DNA from: Xanthomonas cannabis pv. cannabis
GTDB taxonomy: Bacteria > Pseudomonadota > Gammaproteobacteria > Xanthomonadales > Xanthomonadaceae
Direction of reading: 5' to 3'
Assembly: GCF_000802365.1 (NCBI RefSeq)
Contig: NZ_JSZE01000032.1
Span: 1-55,503 of the forward strand
DNA: 55,503 nt
Below, piece by piece: positions 17,369 through 26,713 of this stretch; within the stretch, counting starts at the first letter, position 1, and each line of letters opens with the position of its first letter. The translations under genes were made by a program, and so were the position numbers. The notes below the pieces were generated by a model that was given only the letters and a program-made list of their open reading frames with translations, had not been told where the DNA came from and did no database searches.

Positions 17369-20300
17369 GTGAGTTTGTCTGTCGTTGTGCGGCACTTGCC
17401 GTTGGTTGCGGCGCTGGCCGTCGCCTCGCTGCCTGCAGGGGCCGCCACCGGCTTTGCAAGCTCGTTCGAGCAGGGCCAGCCCGCGCCCGCCGCGGCAAGT
17501 GCTGGCGGGGTGCAGATTGCGCTCGGCAATGGTCCTGCCGCGCCGTCTGCGGCCAGGCCCGGTGCCGGGTACAGCGGCGCACGCGCGTTGCGCTACGACA
17601 GCAGCGGTGCCGGTGACCGACGTGTGTTGTTTGCCACCGATCTTGCAATCGATGCGCAGACCACGCTGTCGTGGATGGTGCTGCCGGAAAGCGTCGGCAG
17701 CGATCATGTGGCGTCGACGTATGTGTCGCTGGATCTGGTGCTGGACGATGGCACGCGGTTGTCCGACACCCTGGCGCGCGACCAGCATGGCGTGGCCGTG
17801 GGTGCGCGTGCGCAGGGGCTGTCGAAGACGCTGTACCCCCAGCAGTGGGCACGCAAGCAGGTGCGGCTCGGCGAGGTGGCTGGTTTGCGCGGGCGCCGCG
17901 TGCGTGCGATCGAGCTGGATCTGGCACCACCTGCTGGCGCAACCGCTGCCGGCTGGATCGACGATGTGGCCATTGCCGATGTGCCCGTGATCGCGCCCGT
18001 TCGTCCATCGGATCGGGTGCTGACCACACGTGGCACGCAGTCCAACGGCACGTTTTCGCGTGGCAACAACTTCCCTGCGACGGCAGTGCCGCATGGCTTC
18101 AACTTCTGGACACCGGTAACCGATGCGGGGACGCTGACCTGGCTGTACCGGTGGAACGAACACAACGATGCGGACAACCGGCCGCGCCTGCAGGCGCTGT
18201 CGCTCAGCCATCAGCCCAGCCCCTGGATGGGCGACCGGCAGACCTTCCAGGTGATGCCGTCGCTCACTGCCGGCGTGCCGGAGGCCGATCGCAGCAAACG
18301 CGCGCTGGCGTTCTCGCATGCCAACGAGGTAGCGCGTCTTTACCGCTATGCGGTGCAGTTCGATAACGGCCTGCACGCCGAGATCGCACCGACCGATCAC
18401 GCGGCACTGTTCCGCTTTCGCTTCCCGGCGCGGGGCGATGCCAATCTGCTGTTCGACAACGTGGATGCACGCGGCGGGTTGCGCCTGGATGCGGCAACCC
18501 AGACGCTGGCTGGTTACACCGATGTGCGCAGCGGGCTGTCCACCGGGGCGACGCGCATGTATGTGTATGCCACCTTCGATCGCCCGTGGAAGGACAGCGG
18601 CCGCATCGACACCGGCCGGCCCACCGGTTGGATCAAGTTCGATGCCGGCAGCGCACGCCAGGTGCAGATGCGCATCGCCACCTCGCTGATATCGCTCGAC
18701 CAGGCCAGGCATAACCTGGCGCTGGAAATCACTCCGCAGGCCAGTGTCGAGCAGGTCGCCGCGCGCGCGCGCGATGCCTGGGATGCGTTGCTCGGCCGTT
18801 TCGAGGTTGCCGATGCGACGGACGATCAGGCCACCACGCTGTATTCCAACCTGTATCGGCTGCATCTGTATCCGAACTCGGCACACGAAAACGTCGGCAG
18901 CGCCGACGCGCCCGATTGGCGCTACGCCAGCCAGAACAGTTGGTCGGACGACAACATCGATGGCAGCGCGGTGCGCAGCTTTGCGCCGATCCGCGATGGC
19001 CGGGTCTACGTCAACAACGGGCTGTGGGATACCTTTCGCACCGCATGGCCGGCGTATGCGCTGTTTGCACCCGATCAGGCCGGAACATTGGTACAGGGGT
19101 TCATCGAGCAGGCGCGTGCAGGAGGATGGATTGCGCGCTGGTCTTCGCCCGGCTACGCCGACCTGATGGTGGGCACCAGCTCGGACGTGGCGTTTGCCGA
19201 TGCCTGGCTCAAGGGCGTGCGCGGCTTCGACCCGGCCGAGGCGTACGCTGCGGCGCTGAAGAACGCCACTGTAGTGCCGCCGGATCGGCATGTGGGCCGC
19301 AAGGGCATGGCGCGCTCGACCTTCCGCGGCTATGCCGACACCGACACGCACGAAGGCATGTCGTGGTCGATGGAAGGTGCGCTCAACGACTTCGGTATCG
19401 CCAACATGGCCGATGCCTTGTCCAGGCAGGCAACCAACGCACACGAGCGTGAGCGCTATGCAACCGAAGCGGTGTACTTCCGTCATCGCGCGGCCGGCTA
19501 TGCGGCCTTGTTCGACCCCTCCGTGGGCTTCTTCCAGGGCCGCAGGGCAGATGGTGAGTGGCGGGTGGATGCCGCGCATTACGACCCGCGCGTGTGGGGT
19601 CATGATTACACCGAATCCAGCGGCTGGACCTTTGCGTTCACCGCACCGCACGATGGCCAGGGACTGGCCGCGCTCTACGGTGGCCGTGATGCCCTGGCGG
19701 CAAAGCTGGACCGCTTTTTTGCCATGCCCGAAACCGGCGAAGCCGCGTTTTCCGGGTCCTACGGTGGCGTCATCCACGAAATGACCGAGGCACGCGACGT
19801 GCGCATGGGTATGTATGCGCACAGCAACCAGCCGGCGCACCACATCCCGTGGATGTACCTGTATGCCGGGCAGCCTTGGAAAACACAGCAGCTGACGCGT
19901 GAGATCCTGGCGCGGCTGTACCTGGGCAGCGAGATCGGCCAGGGCTATGCGGGCGACGAAGACAACGGCGAAATGTCGGCGTGGTACCTGTTCGCATCGC
20001 TGGGGCTGTATCCGCTGCGCATGGGCGCGCCGGAATACGTGATCGGCTCGCCGTTGTTCAAGCATGCCAGCGTGCGTTTGCCCAATGGCGGGACGCTGGT
20101 CGTCAATGCACCGCAGAATTCGCCGCAGAACGTGTATGTGCAATCGCTAAAGGTCAATGGCCAACCCTGGCGCAAGACCTGGTTGCCGCATGCGGCCATT
20201 ACCGACGGTGCGAGGCTGGACTTCGAGATGGGGCCGGCGCCTTCACGCTGGGGGAGCGGAGCGGATGAAGCGCCGCCGTCGTTGACCCCTGCGGGGAAGC

Positions 20301-20713
20301 ACCCTGCCCCGTTGCGGGATTTGCTCGGAGACACGGCGCGCATCACGCTGGCCGATGGCGGCGACGTGGCTGCGTTGCATGACGACGATGCCGGAACGGT
20401 CGCTGCAATTGCCCCGACATCGACACTGACGCTTAGCGGCATTGCGCGCGGCACGCCAACGTTCTACACACTGACCAATGGCCATGCCGTACTTGCGGCA
20501 AGTGGATGGACCTTGCAAGCGCGTACGGCTGATGGCGCGTGGAAGGTCATCGATCAGCGCGATGAGGAGACGTTCGAATGGCCGTTGCAGACGCGCCCGT
20601 TTCGTATCGCCATGCCTGGTGCGTATGCCGAATATCGGCTGCGCTTCAGTGCGCCGGCGAAGGTGCAGCTGGCGGAGATCGAACTGCTGGGGGCGGAGCC
20701 TGCGGTGCGTTGA
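17369..20713 (+). CDS. GH92 family alpha-mannosidase, exported
   Basis: 1114 residues from GTG 17369, which has CAGGAGAA upstream; the frame is open further 5' but without a better start. Signal peptide (VVVRHLPLVAALAVASLPAG, cleaved near AGAA), an N-terminal beta-sandwich carbohydrate domain and the GH92 catalytic region. GH92 marks: 'GNNFPATAVPHGFNFWTP', 'NNGLWDTFRTAWPAYALF', 'HEGMSWSMEGALNDFGIAN' and the catalytic 'YAGDEDNGEMSAWYLFASLG'. A C-terminal discoidin-like extension follows from about residue 970. The family consists of Ca-dependent, inverting exo-mannosidases, often alpha-1,2, acting on N-glycan mannose; here it would trim plant glycoproteins in the periplasm or outside. Single-gene unit in this window. 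Confidence 0.93.
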   Translation: MSLSVVVRHLPLVAALAVASLPAGAATGFASSFEQGQPAPAAASAGGVQIALGNGPAAPSAARPGAGYSGARALRYDSSGAGDRRVLFATDLAIDAQTTLSWMVLPESVGSDHVASTYVSLDLVLDDGTRLSDTLARDQHGVAVGARAQGLSKTLYPQQWARKQVRLGEVAGLRGRRVRAIELDLAPPAGATAAGWIDDVAIADVPVIAPVRPSDRVLTTRGTQSNGTFSRGNNFPATAVPHGFNFWTPVTDAGTLTWLYRWNEHNDADNRPRLQALSLSHQPSPWMGDRQTFQVMPSLTAGVPEADRSKRALAFSHANEVARLYRYAVQFDNGLHAEIAPTDHAALFRFRFPARGDANLLFDNVDARGGLRLDAATQTLAGYTDVRSGLSTGATRMYVYATFDRPWKDSGRIDTGRPTGWIKFDAGSARQVQMRIATSLISLDQARHNLALEITPQASVEQVAARARDAWDALLGRFEVADATDDQATTLYSNLYRLHLYPNSAHENVGSADAPDWRYASQNSWSDDNIDGSAVRSFAPIRDGRVYVNNGLWDTFRTAWPAYALFAPDQAGTLVQGFIEQARAGGWIARWSSPGYADLMVGTSSDVAFADAWLKGVRGFDPAEAYAAALKNATVVPPDRHVGRKGMARSTFRGYADTDTHEGMSWSMEGALNDFGIANMADALSRQATNAHERERYATEAVYFRHRAAGYAALFDPSVGFFQGRRADGEWRVDAAHYDPRVWGHDYTESSGWTFAFTAPHDGQGLAALYGGRDALAAKLDRFFAMPETGEAAFSGSYGGVIHEMTEARDVRMGMYAHSNQPAHHIPWMYLYAGQPWKTQQLTREILARLYLGSEIGQGYAGDEDNGEMSAWYLFASLGLYPLRMGAPEYVIGSPLFKHASVRLPNGGTLVVNAPQNSPQNVYVQSLKVNGQPWRKTWLPHAAITDGARLDFEMGPAPSRWGSGADEAPPSLTPAGKHPAPLRDLLGDTARITLADGGDVAALHDDDAGTVAAIAPTSTLTLSGIARGTPTFYTLTNGHAVLAASGWTLQARTADGAWKVIDQRDEETFEWPLQTRPFRIAMPGAYAEYRLRFSAPAKVQLAEIELLGAEPAVR

Positions 20714-21027
20714 AGGAGGCTTTTATCGAATCCATGGTGGCACTGCTGTTGATGGGCAAGTGGACTGATGTGGACGCAAACAGCAAAAGTGAACGACTGC
20801 TGCGGGAGTTAGGCCACACTGCAGCGTGGGCAGGTCTGGTGAACCGTACCCTCACCCCACCCCTCTCCCGCGGGGAGAGGGGCTTTTGAGTCGTTGCCGC
20901 GGACTGGGCGCCGAGTGGTGGGCGCCTCGCAACACCATGTCGTGCGAGACGCTTCACGGCTGTTGTCTTGTCGACCGAGCGCTTACCGCTTCAACTCAAG
21001 CAACGCTCGGTCAACCAAGTTTCTGAC
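20714..21027. other. Intergenic 314 bp between GH92 and maeB 3' ends
   Basis: Convergent gene ends. Contains one pyrimidine-rich repeat with a strong hairpin (20842-20887) and no convincing gene. Confidence 0.6.
20842..20887 (+). repeat. Dispersed repeat with hairpin, possible GH92 terminator
   Basis: AACCGTACCCTCACCCCA (20842-20859) is repeated exactly at 48615-48632. It is followed by CCCCTCTCCC-GCG-GGGAGAGGGG (20860-20882), a perfect 10-bp stem, and CTTTTG. Could end GH92 transcription. Confidence 0.65.
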
Positions 21028-23337
21028 TCAGTCGTTGCCTTTCTCGGTTGCCGCCTTTTCCGCGTCGCGCTGCCTGCGGATCTGCGCATCCACTGCGGCG
21101 ATCGCGGTCATGTTCATCACCCGGCGCGAGGTGGCGCTGGTGGTGAGGATGTGCACCGGCTTGGAGATGCCCATCAGGATCGGGCCGATCGCCACGCCGT
21201 CGGTGAACACGCGCACCAGGTTGTAGGCGATGTTGGCCGCTTCCAGATTGGGCAGCACGAACAGGTTGGCGCGGCCCTTCAGCGTGCTGTTGGGCATGAT
21301 CTGCTTGCGCAGCGCTTCGTCCCAGGCGGTGTCGCCCTGCATTTCGCCGTCGATGTTGAGCTCGGGCTTGCGCTTGAGCAGCGCTTCGCGCACCTGGCGC
21401 ATCTTCAGTGCGTCGCGCGAGTCGTGGCTACCGAAGTTGGAATGCGACAGCAGCGCGATGTTGGGCTCGATGCCGAACAATTTGAGGCGATACGCCGCCT
21501 GCAGCGTCGCTTCGACCACTTGCTCCACGGTCGGGTCTTCCTGCACATGCGTGTCCAGGAAGAAGAACACGCCCAGCTGGTTGATCACGCCGGTCATCGC
21601 CGAGGTGGAGCTCACGCGCGGTTCCAGCGGGATCACGCTGCGTGCATAACCCAGCTTCTTGTGGAAACGGCCAACCACGCCGGACAGCATCGCGTCGGCT
21701 TCGCCGCGTGCCACCATTACCGCGGCGATCAGGGTCGGACGCGAGCGCATCAACTCCTTGGCGGCGGTGACGGTCACGCCGCGACGCTCGGTGAGCGCGT
21801 GGTAGTACTGCCAGTATTCGTTGAAGCGGGGGTCGTCGAGGATGTTGGTGATCTCGAAGTCCACACCGGCGGTCAGGCGCAGGCCCATACGTTGGATGCG
21901 CGCTTCGATGACGTCCGGGCGGCCGATCAGGATCGGGAACGCCAGGCCTTCGTCGACCACGTTCTGCACCGCGCGCAGCACCACTTCTTCTTCGCCTTCG
22001 GCATACACCACGCGCTGCTTGTCGGCGCGGGCGCGGTCGTAGACCGGCTTCATCATCAGGCTGGTGCGGTAGACGAACTGGCCGAGCTTGTCGCGGTAGG
22101 CCTCCATGTCGGTGATCGGGCGCGTGGCGATGCCCGAGTCCATCGCCGCCTGCGCCACGGCAGACGACAGCTCCACCAGCAGGCGCGGGTCCAGCGGACG
22201 CGGGATCAGGTATTCCGGGCCGAAGCTCGGCGTCTCGCCGCCATAGGCTGCGCCCAGGTCGGAGGCCTCGCGCCGTGCCATCGCCGCAATCGCCTTGACG
22301 CAGGCGATCTTCATTTCCTCGTTGATGCCGGTGGCGCCCACGTCCAGCGCACCGCGGAACAGGTACGGGAAGCACAGCACGTTGTTGATCTGGTTCGGGT
22401 AGTCCGAGCGGCCGGTGCCGATGATGCAATCCGGGCGCACCGCCTTGGCCGCTTCCGGGGTGATCTCCGGGTTGGGGTTGGCCAGCGCGAAGATCACCGG
22501 CTGGCGCGCCATGCTGGCGACCATCTCCGGCTTCAGGATGCCGGCCGCCGACAGGCCCAGGAAGATGTCCGCGCCCTCGACGATCTCGGCCAGGGTGCGC
22601 TTGTCGGTGTCGCGCGCGTAGCGCTGCTTGTCCGGGTCCAGGTCGGTGCGGCCGGTGTGGATCACGCCATCGCGGTCCAGCGCCAGGATGTTCTCCGGCT
22701 TCAGGCCCAGCGAGACCAGCATGTTCACGCAGGAAATGCCGGCCGCGCCCATGCCGGTGGTGGCCAGCTTGACCTCTTCGATCTTCTTGCCGGTGACCAC
22801 CAGCGCATTGAGCACTGCGGCGCCGACGATGATCGCGGTGCCGTGCTGGTCGTCATGGAACACCGGGATGTTCATGCGCTCGCGCAGCTTGCGCTCGACG
22901 ATGAAGCACTCCGGCGCCTTGATGTCTTCCAGGTTGATGCCGCCGAAGGTCGGCTCCAGGCTGGCGATGATGTCCACCAGCTTGTCCGGGTCGTTCTCGT
23001 TGATTTCGATATCGAACACGTCGATGCCGGCGAACTTCTGGAACAGCACGCCCTTGCCTTCCATCACCGGCTTGGACGCCAGCGGGCCGATGTTGCCCAG
23101 GCCCAGCACCGCGGTGCCGTTGGTGATGACCGCCACCAGATTGCCGCGCGCGGTGAGCTCGCTAGCCTGGGTGGGTTCTTCGACGATCGCCTCGCAGGCG
23201 AAGGCCACGCCCGGCGAATACGCCAGCGACAGATCGCGCTGGGTCAGCATCGGCTTGGTCGCGGTGACCTTGATCTTGCCGGCCGGCTGCTGGCGGTGAT
23301 AGTCGAGGGCGGCCTGTTTGAAGTCGTCGGTGGACAT
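21028..23337 (-). CDS. maeB: NADP-dependent malic enzyme with C-terminal phosphotransacetylase-like domain
   Basis: 769 residues, the long hybrid form. The N-terminal ~430 residues are malic enzyme ('[19 protein letters not shown]', '[22 protein letters not shown]' shortened here, catalytic Tyr/Lys region, '[18 protein letters not shown]' NAD(P) site); the C-terminal ~330 residues are a PTA_PTB domain that in MaeB acts as a regulatory module binding acetyl-CoA rather than a working enzyme. Converts malate to pyruvate with NADPH production. It lies 3' of dctA on the same strand (211 nt apart, with a likely terminator between), pairing malate import with malate use. Confidence 0.95.
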   Translation of the reverse strand: MSTDDFKQAALDYHRQQPAGKIKVTATKPMLTQRDLSLAYSPGVAFACEAIVEEPTQASELTARGNLVAVITNGTAVLGLGNIGPLASKPVMEGKGVLFQKFAGIDVFDIEINENDPDKLVDIIASLEPTFGGINLEDIKAPECFIVERKLRERMNIPVFHDDQHGTAIIVGAAVLNALVVTGKKIEEVKLATTGMGAAGISCVNMLVSLGLKPENILALDRDGVIHTGRTDLDPDKQRYARDTDKRTLAEIVEGADIFLGLSAAGILKPEMVASMARQPVIFALANPNPEITPEAAKAVRPDCIIGTGRSDYPNQINNVLCFPYLFRGALDVGATGINEEMKIACVKAIAAMARREASDLGAAYGGETPSFGPEYLIPRPLDPRLLVELSSAVAQAAMDSGIATRPITDMEAYRDKLGQFVYRTSLMMKPVYDRARADKQRVVYAEGEEEVVLRAVQNVVDEGLAFPILIGRPDVIEARIQRMGLRLTAGVDFEITNILDDPRFNEYWQYYHALTERRGVTVTAAKELMRSRPTLIAAVMVARGEADAMLSGVVGRFHKKLGYARSVIPLEPRVSSTSAMTGVINQLGVFFFLDTHVQEDPTVEQVVEATLQAAYRLKLFGIEPNIALLSHSNFGSHDSRDALKMRQVREALLKRKPELNIDGEMQGDTAWDEALRKQIMPNSTLKGRANLFVLPNLEAANIAYNLVRVFTDGVAIGPILMGISKPVHILTTSATSRRVMNMTAIAAVDAQIRRQRDAEKAATEKGND

Positions 23338-23491
23338 CGGCTGTGTGGGTCTCGAAGGCGCAGGAGGGCTGAATTCTACCCCCCTGCCTGAACAAGGGCC
23401 TGTCGCGCAGCTGTCAGCGCGGCAGGGAGATTCATGCTGCAGCGCGGCGTGCGGCGCAGCCGGGTGCAGCGCAGAGCGGCTAACTCAATGT

Positions 23492-23539
23492 AAAACGGCC
23501 CTGCACCCCGCCGCACATGCCGACGGAGAACAGGGCCGT
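23492..23539 (-). terminator. Probable dctA terminator
   Basis: On the minus strand ACGGCCCTG (23531-23539) pairs with CAGGGCCGT (23495-23503), followed by TTTTA. The 27-nt loop is long, so strength is uncertain, but position just after the dctA stop fits. Confidence 0.6.
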
Positions 23540-23547
23540 AGGAAACA

Positions 23548-24894
23548 TCAGCGCGCGCTGATCGGGGCGACGACGTCGGTCGAGCCCACCGGGGCATGCA
23601 GCGGCGGCGAGCCGCCGTCCAGCACCAGCGTGAGCTGGTCGCGGTTCAGCGCATTTTCCCAGCGCGACACCACCACGGTGGCCACTGCGTTGCCGATGAA
23701 GTTGGTCAGCGAGCGGCACTCGCTCATGAAGCGGTCCACGCCCAGGATCAGTGCCATGCCGGCCACCGGCACGTCCGGCACCACCGACAGCGTGGCGGCC
23801 AGGGTGATGAAGCCGGCGCCGGTCACGCCGGCCGCGCCCTTGGAACTGAGCATCGCCACCGCCAGCAGGGTGATCTGCTGCCCCAGGGTCAGGTCCACGT
23901 TGGTGGCCTGGGCGATGAACAGCGCCGCCAGGGTCATGTAGATGTTGGTGCCATCCAGATTGAACGAGTAGCCGGTCGGCACCACCAGGCCCACCACCGA
24001 CTTCTCGCAGCCGGCCTTTTCCATCTTCTCCATCAGCGACGGCAGCGCCGACTCCGACGAGGAGGTCCCCAGCACCAGCAGCAGTTCGGCCTTGAGGTAG
24101 CGGATCAGCTTGAGCACCGAAAAGCTGCACAGACGGCAGACAACGCCCAGGATCACCAGCACGAAGAACAGCGAGGTCAGGTAAAACGAACCCACCAGCC
24201 AGGCCAGGTTGACCAGCGATTCCACGCCGTACTTGCCGATGGTGAAGGCGATCGCCCCGAACGCGCCGATGGGGGCGGCCTTCATCAGGATGTGCACCAG
24301 GCGGAACACCGGGGCGGTCAGCGCTTCCAGGAAGCTCAGCACCGGGCGGCCACGCTCGCCCACCAGGGCCAGCGCAATGCCGAACAACACCGCCACGAAC
24401 AGCACCTGCAGGATGTTGCCATCGACGAAGGCGCTGATCAGCGTGGCCGGGATGATGTCCATCAAAAAGCCGACCAGGCTCAGCTCGTGCGACTTCTGCA
24501 CGTAGGTGTTGACCGCGCTCTGATCCAGCTCGGCCGGGTTGATGTTCATGCCGGCGCCGGGCTGCACCACGTGCGCCACGATCATGCCCACGATCAACGC
24601 CAGCGTGGAGAAGAACAGGAAGTAGGTCATCGCCTTGGCGAACACCCGGCCCACCGTCTTGAGGTGGGTCATGCCGGCGATGCCGGTGACGATGGTCAGG
24701 AAGATCACCGGGGCGATGATCATCTTCACCAGCTTGATGAAGGCATCGCCCAGCGGCTTGAGGCTTTCGGCGAAGGCCGGTTCGAAATGGCCAAGCAGGG
24801 CGCCGAGGACGATGGCCACCACGACCTGGAAGTACAGCTGACGGTAGAAGGGCACGGACGCCGGCAACGGGCCGGCAGGCTTGCTGATGTGCAT
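23548..24894 (-). CDS. dctA: C4-dicarboxylate/proton symporter DctA
   Basis: 448 residues from ATG 24894 ([20 protein letters not shown]); an ATG at 24948 would add an atypical extension across a hairpin. DAACS family, eight helices plus two re-entrant loops, with the serine-rich '[18 protein letters not shown]' and the substrate/cation motif '[19 protein letters not shown]'. Imports succinate, fumarate and malate across the inner membrane. A porin is encoded divergently, and malic enzyme is next downstream: a complete outer-to-inner membrane dicarboxylate route. A hairpin sits in the leader (24918-24937). Confidence 0.95.
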   Translation of the reverse strand: MHISKPAGPLPASVPFYRQLYFQVVVAIVLGALLGHFEPAFAESLKPLGDAFIKLVKMIIAPVIFLTIVTGIAGMTHLKTVGRVFAKAMTYFLFFSTLALIVGMIVAHVVQPGAGMNINPAELDQSAVNTYVQKSHELSLVGFLMDIIPATLISAFVDGNILQVLFVAVLFGIALALVGERGRPVLSFLEALTAPVFRLVHILMKAAPIGAFGAIAFTIGKYGVESLVNLAWLVGSFYLTSLFFVLVILGVVCRLCSFSVLKLIRYLKAELLLVLGTSSSESALPSLMEKMEKAGCEKSVVGLVVPTGYSFNLDGTNIYMTLAALFIAQATNVDLTLGQQITLLAVAMLSSKGAAGVTGAGFITLAATLSVVPDVPVAGMALILGVDRFMSECRSLTNFIGNAVATVVVSRWENALNRDQLTLVLDGGSPPLHAPVGSTDVVAPISAR

Positions 24895-25313
24895 GGCACC
24901 ACTCCGAGGGAACTGGAGGGTGCCTGAGCAGGCACCCGGTGCGGGCATTCTGGCCGCACGTCACAGCCCGGGCCGATAACCCATTGGTACTACGGATGCG
25001 CCGCAGCGCCGCGGGCACCTGCCCGGTGCCGCGCGGCATGCGTTGCAACCCCGCGCCAGGCAAGGACTTTCTGCACGACCTGCCGCGCCGGCGAGGGGCG
25101 CGTGGACACCGCGGGCACCCATCTGCAGCACTGTCCGTCGGGCGACCCTGGTCTTACACTTCAGCCGCGCCGCCGCAGGCCGTTAATTGCGTTTAACGCA
25201 GACACCGATGTTTCCGTGCAGTCGCCGTCCGGAACCTGCGCGCTTGCTGAAGCTGTTCACCGCGATCGCCATGGCAGGACGCCCGGCCCCTTTCCTCGCC
25301 GAAGACCATTCCT
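24895..25313. promoter_or_regulatory. dctA / porin divergent control region (419 bp)
   Basis: No gene. On the dctA side a perfect hairpin GGGTGCCT-GAGC-AGGCACCC (24918-24937) lies 24 nt before the start codon, upstream of the ribosome-binding region. No convincing promoter pair was identified; a sigma-54-like box at 25044-25058 has wrong spacing. Regulation by the hybrid kinase/LuxR pair is inferred from gene order only. Confidence 0.5.
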
Positions 25314-26486
25314 ATGCGCCTCAACCTGCTTGTCCTGGCGTTGGCTCTCGCCATCGTCCCCGCCGCTGCCACTGCAGCCACCTCGATCGAAAACTGGCCG
25401 ACCAAATACACCTTCGGTGATGGCACCGAGCTGGGTCTGACCGGCAACTACGCGTACGACGACAACAACTTCTCCGGCGACGACCGCCTGGAAGACCGCA
25501 CCGACTTCCGTCGCAAGGAATTCGGCGCCACCCTCAAGAAGAAGGGCGTCTACGACGCCATGGTGTATTTCGACTTCGAGGCCAAGCTGTGGCTGGACGT
25601 GTTCTACCGCTTCGAGACCAAGGCGCTGCTGGGCCAGGACTATGGCCGCGTGCGCCTGGGCTACATGAAGGTGCCGGTGGGCCTGGAAGCGGTGCAGAGC
25701 TCGCGTGCGGGTAGCTTCATGGAACTGGGCCTGCCGGTGCAGGCGGTGTTCCAGGGCCGCCGGACCGGCGTGGAATGGACGCTGGAGCGTCAGCAGTACC
25801 TGCTGCAGGCCGGCGCTTACGGCGGCAAGGACCTGCAGGGCGACAACCCGGGCACCACCCAGGCCGTGCATGCGGCGTGGACCCCGGCCAAGGCCGAAGG
25901 CGACGTGCTGCACCTGGGCATCGCCGGCTCGATCGAGAACCCGCGCGGCTTCAGCGACGGCCGCGGCGTGTCGTTCAGCCCGCGCGTGCGTCTGCGTGCC
26001 CGCCCGGAAGCCGGCCTAACCGACGTGCGCCTGATCGACACCGGCACCATCCTCGATGTGGACCACGTGATCCGCAGCGGCGTGGAAGCGGTGTGGATCC
26101 ATGGCCCGTTCTCGCTGCAGAGCGAAGCGCTGCGTGCCGAAGTGGCACGTAATGCCGGCCAGCCGCACTTCATCGCCCAGGGCCAGTACGTGTACGGCAC
26201 CTGGTCGCTGACCGGCGAGTCGCGCAGCTATGCCGGCGGCGTGCCGGGCAACCTCAAGCCGGCGCACGACTACGGCGCGGTGGAGCTGACCGCCCGCTAC
26301 AGCCGCCTGAACCTGGAAGACAACAACGTGCACGGCGGCCGCCAGCACGACACCACCATCGGCGCCAACTGGTACCTCACCAGCCACTTCAAGTTCCAGG
26401 CCAACTACAGCTGGGTGGATTCCTCGCGCAACGGCGTGCATGAGACCCCGCACGTGATGGAACTGCGCGCGCAGGTGCAGTTCTAA
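25314..26486 (+). CDS. OprO/OprP-family outer-membrane porin (dctA-linked)
   Basis: 390 residues. Signal peptide 'MRLNLLVLALALAIVPAAAT' then a porin_O_P beta-barrel of alternating strands ending in the outer-membrane C-terminal Phe ('ELRAQVQF'). OprP/OprO are trimeric anion-selective porins for (poly)phosphate. Here divergent placement from dctA suggests a channel for dicarboxylates instead (inference). A second, distant paralogue sits beside a citrate symporter at 37443-38636. Two hairpins follow the stop. Confidence 0.88.
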   Translation: MRLNLLVLALALAIVPAAATAATSIENWPTKYTFGDGTELGLTGNYAYDDNNFSGDDRLEDRTDFRRKEFGATLKKKGVYDAMVYFDFEAKLWLDVFYRFETKALLGQDYGRVRLGYMKVPVGLEAVQSSRAGSFMELGLPVQAVFQGRRTGVEWTLERQQYLLQAGAYGGKDLQGDNPGTTQAVHAAWTPAKAEGDVLHLGIAGSIENPRGFSDGRGVSFSPRVRLRARPEAGLTDVRLIDTGTILDVDHVIRSGVEAVWIHGPFSLQSEALRAEVARNAGQPHFIAQGQYVYGTWSLTGESRSYAGGVPGNLKPAHDYGAVELTARYSRLNLEDNNVHGGRQHDTTIGANWYLTSHFKFQANYSWVDSSRNGVHETPHVMELRAQVQF

Positions 26487-26636
26487 GCAGCGCCGGGGCG
26501 CTGCAACGCACCGGCCATTCGGTCCGGCGCCAACTGCAGCGAGTCATTGCCGGGCAGCGGTTCGCCGGTGCATTGCCGGCATCGCGTAGCGCACTTGGTG
26601 TTCGACACGGCCGCATCCGCTCACGGGTGCGGCCGT
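26487..26636 (+). terminator. Two hairpins after the porin gene
   Basis: GCAGCGCC-GG-GGCGCTGC (26487-26504) begins directly after the stop; ACGGCCGCATCCG / CGGGTGCGGCCGT (26607-26636) follows with a weak T-rich tail (TGTCGTT). Likely 3' end of the porin transcript; neither is a textbook intrinsic terminator. Confidence 0.5.
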
Positions 26637-26713
26637 TGTCGTTCGGGCGCCTGTGCATCGCGCGCTGAGGCGATGGCTGCGCGATCCGGCGGCAGACCCC
26701 CATACTTGCCGGC

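Noticed and set aside
16914-17372. 152-aa ORF upstream of the GH92 gene
   Set aside because: Cys/Ser/Arg-rich, no ribosome-binding site and no family resemblance.
16862-20143. 1093-aa minus-strand ORF antisense to GH92
   Set aside because: His/Arg-rich shadow composition, no start signals, and GH92 catalytic motifs on the other strand.
20968-23391. 807-aa plus-strand ORF antisense to maeB
   Set aside because: Mirror of malic enzyme codons; no domain recognised.
25044-25058. Sigma-54-like box (TGGCGCG-GGG-TTGCA) upstream of dctA
   Set aside because: GG to GC spacing is one nucleotide short of the strict -24/-12 requirement.
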